DNA from: Rubrivivax sp. | GTDB taxonomy: Bacteria > Pseudomonadota > Gammaproteobacteria > Burkholderiales > Burkholderiaceae_C | Length of the DNA: 64,000 nt | Direction of reading: 5' to 3' | NCBI GenBank assembly: GCA_027484825.1 | Contig: JAIXSE010000014.1 | Span: forward strand, 160,524-224,523 | In this document: piece after piece, positions 63,801-64,000 of the stretch | Position numbering within the stretch: position 1 is the first letter of the stretch | How the letters are laid out: each line of letters starts with the position of its first letter | Position numbers and translations under genes: made by a program | The notes under the pieces: model-generated | The model's database searches: none | What the model saw: the letters and a program-made list of their open reading frames with translations, nothing else | What the model was told of the DNA's origin: nothing

Positions 63801-64000
63801 CCTGAGTGTTGTTGCCACGCAAGTGAGTGGGTCCGGTGGGTTTGCTGCTGGCCTGCGCGGCGACAACACGCTCGCAGAGAACGGGCGCTTGTCCGTGGCG
63901 GCGTCCCAGCAGCTTCAGTTCAGCGGAGCGATGACGTCCGTGGAGGAACTGACCGCAACTGCTGCATCGCTGCAGATGCAAGGAGCGCAGCTGCAATCGC
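60862..64000 (+). CDS. Filamentous-haemagglutinin-like two-partner-secretion exoprotein, N-terminal part
   Basis: An open frame of more than 1046 codons starting at 60862 and running off the window. It begins MNKLQFRIVFNKRRGQLMAV, the extended signal peptide region (ESPR) of autotransported and TpsA proteins, with a hydrophobic core near residues 55-75. About residues 125-300 form the TPS domain: VEVAGRRAEVIIANPAGIQV, GGGFINASGAVLTTG. After that come beta-helix repeats rich in Gly, Ala, Leu and Asn (NTGTVYAQ, NAGGVVS, NSSR-like). Members include FhaB-type adhesins and CdiA-type contact-dependent toxins; which one cannot be told without the C-terminus. No TpsB partner is visible here. Confidence 0.9.
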   Translation, partial: MNKLQFRIVFNKRRGQLMAVAETARAHTRAAGQTDGASRPASSAVETVAPAACGPPGVIALAAALVVGAVLTGWPVETAEARTQTPTPAPTQAQTQVPTPMQSSATQQPWRKPQTRVVADPSAPANQRPTVLTAPNGTPLVNIQSPSAAGVSRNTYGQFDVGEQGVILNNSRTDAATQLGGWVSGNPWLAKGEARVILNEVNSTHPSQLNGYVEVAGRRAEVIIANPAGIQVDGGGFINASGAVLTTGTPRMDAAGHISGYAVQGGLIRIEGAGLDGSSTDYTALLSRAVALNAGFWAQDARIQTGTQVMSTDTASAGEGAGAALVPSGERPRYALDSTALGGIYAQRITLVGTEAGLGVRQAGQIVGGQLTLSADGWLDNTGTVYAQQADATGAPSLRMSSGEGIRNGGWLASQGSVVLRAPELQSTVDGVTAAGMGADGRVSVPGSVAGADGSAGAGERVGAANLTLTASRSQQHAGQLLAPSRIEVEAPWLDLSGVQANGHAIALNADRVVARGATLVAADKLDVVAGAFADLADAQAQARTLQISAREIQVDGAAMAASSGLTLAAVQGLSATKAGLMADALALSAHHADLSGGAFLQTGTQALNLSLDGPLKADSTRIAANASDLSLTAGAITARDASIEHYGTGRLSVRSVGWRLGDDPSQNGALDITAARLLTGGHFDLAAGNATLDQAQVVAQSLDWQTGELSHQGAHTQIAGLETSRIVSLRTVDNRLGRIESNSSRLTVQGARVDNGSGVLSSVGSLSVDAQSLSNRAGLVLSNERLDIGASQVPALLDNTGGQLGAAEVAVTAGLVMNAGGVVSATHAAAVEAGAWQQGDGRLEATTLTVNATRWEGAGTVYARGQASFTAGLLQSAGLLAAGGALQVRADQVNASGLMAAGLRSDGTLTPDAEAQAVRGVLSLKAGALSNTGAIQSSGAADLAVTGQLHNAGVVYAQGAAAVRADQVINPGTIASQGDLSVVATQVSGSGGFAAGLRGDNTLAENGRLSVAASQQLQFSGAMTSVEELTATAASLQMQGAQLQS

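Overview
The window is 64 kb of a high-GC chromosome, most likely from a Burkholderiales betaproteobacterium of the Roseateles/Mitsuaria/Rubrivivax type. The evidence is GC-rich codon use throughout, a PEP-CTERM/exosortase surface protein with its PrsT partner, an MksFEB condensin operon, and ordinary betaproteobacterial housekeeping genes (ilvD, murB, yajQ, rsgA, orn, pabBC, an rhlE-like helicase). No rRNA, tRNA or CRISPR array was seen. All names come from reading motifs by eye, not from database searches.

Layout. 1-6.7 kb: the start of an RsuA-type pseudouridine synthase coupled to a P1-family (S58) peptidase, a pair of acyl-CoA dehydrogenases that look like two subunits of one enzyme, an isoaspartyl peptidase, and ilvD. 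7.0-19.7 kb: an accessory region with many proteins that cannot be named. It holds a large DUF4304-like protein, small secreted proteins, two overlapping micro-genes, a possible Imm32-like immunity gene, a complete IS21-family element (istA/istB, both ends visible), a relic of an IS256-family transposase, and a 1258-residue protein joining a Mrr-like nuclease-type N-terminus to a STAND-type NTPase. This last protein is the best candidate for an undescribed defence gene. 19.1-23.6 kb: PEP-CTERM locus (XDP1-like surface protein with a good sigma-54 promoter, an overlapping lipoprotein gene, PrsT).

23.6-44.2 kb is core metabolism: yajQ/murB (divergent), a hybrid histidine kinase coupled to a molybdopterin-oxidoreductase-like periplasmic protein, an acyl-CoA ligase, a GNAT-DUF924 fusion, a prolyl oligopeptidase, yaeQ, a coiled-coil exported protein, an ArsB-like permease, oligopeptidase A, an SDR, rsgA with a Ste24 protease, orn, and a fused pabB-pabC. 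44.2-56.5 kb: a SWIM zinc-finger protein with a degenerate SNF2 ATPase (ending at a strong terminator), an RGG-tailed DEAD-box helicase behind a leader of several hundred bases, a cold-shock-domain/DUF1294 protein, a GNAT, and mksF-mksE-mksB with no mksG/jetD after it. 56.5-64 kb: an MFS transporter, an unknown exported protein, a GH5 endoglucanase with two CBM6 modules, and the 5' part of a filamentous-haemagglutinin-like two-partner-secretion adhesin that runs off the window.

Many neighbouring genes overlap by ATGA (1/2, hybrid kinase/oxidoreductase, SDR/membrane protein, ste24/rsgA, pabBC/SNF2-like, mksF/mksE), so these pairs are probably translationally coupled.
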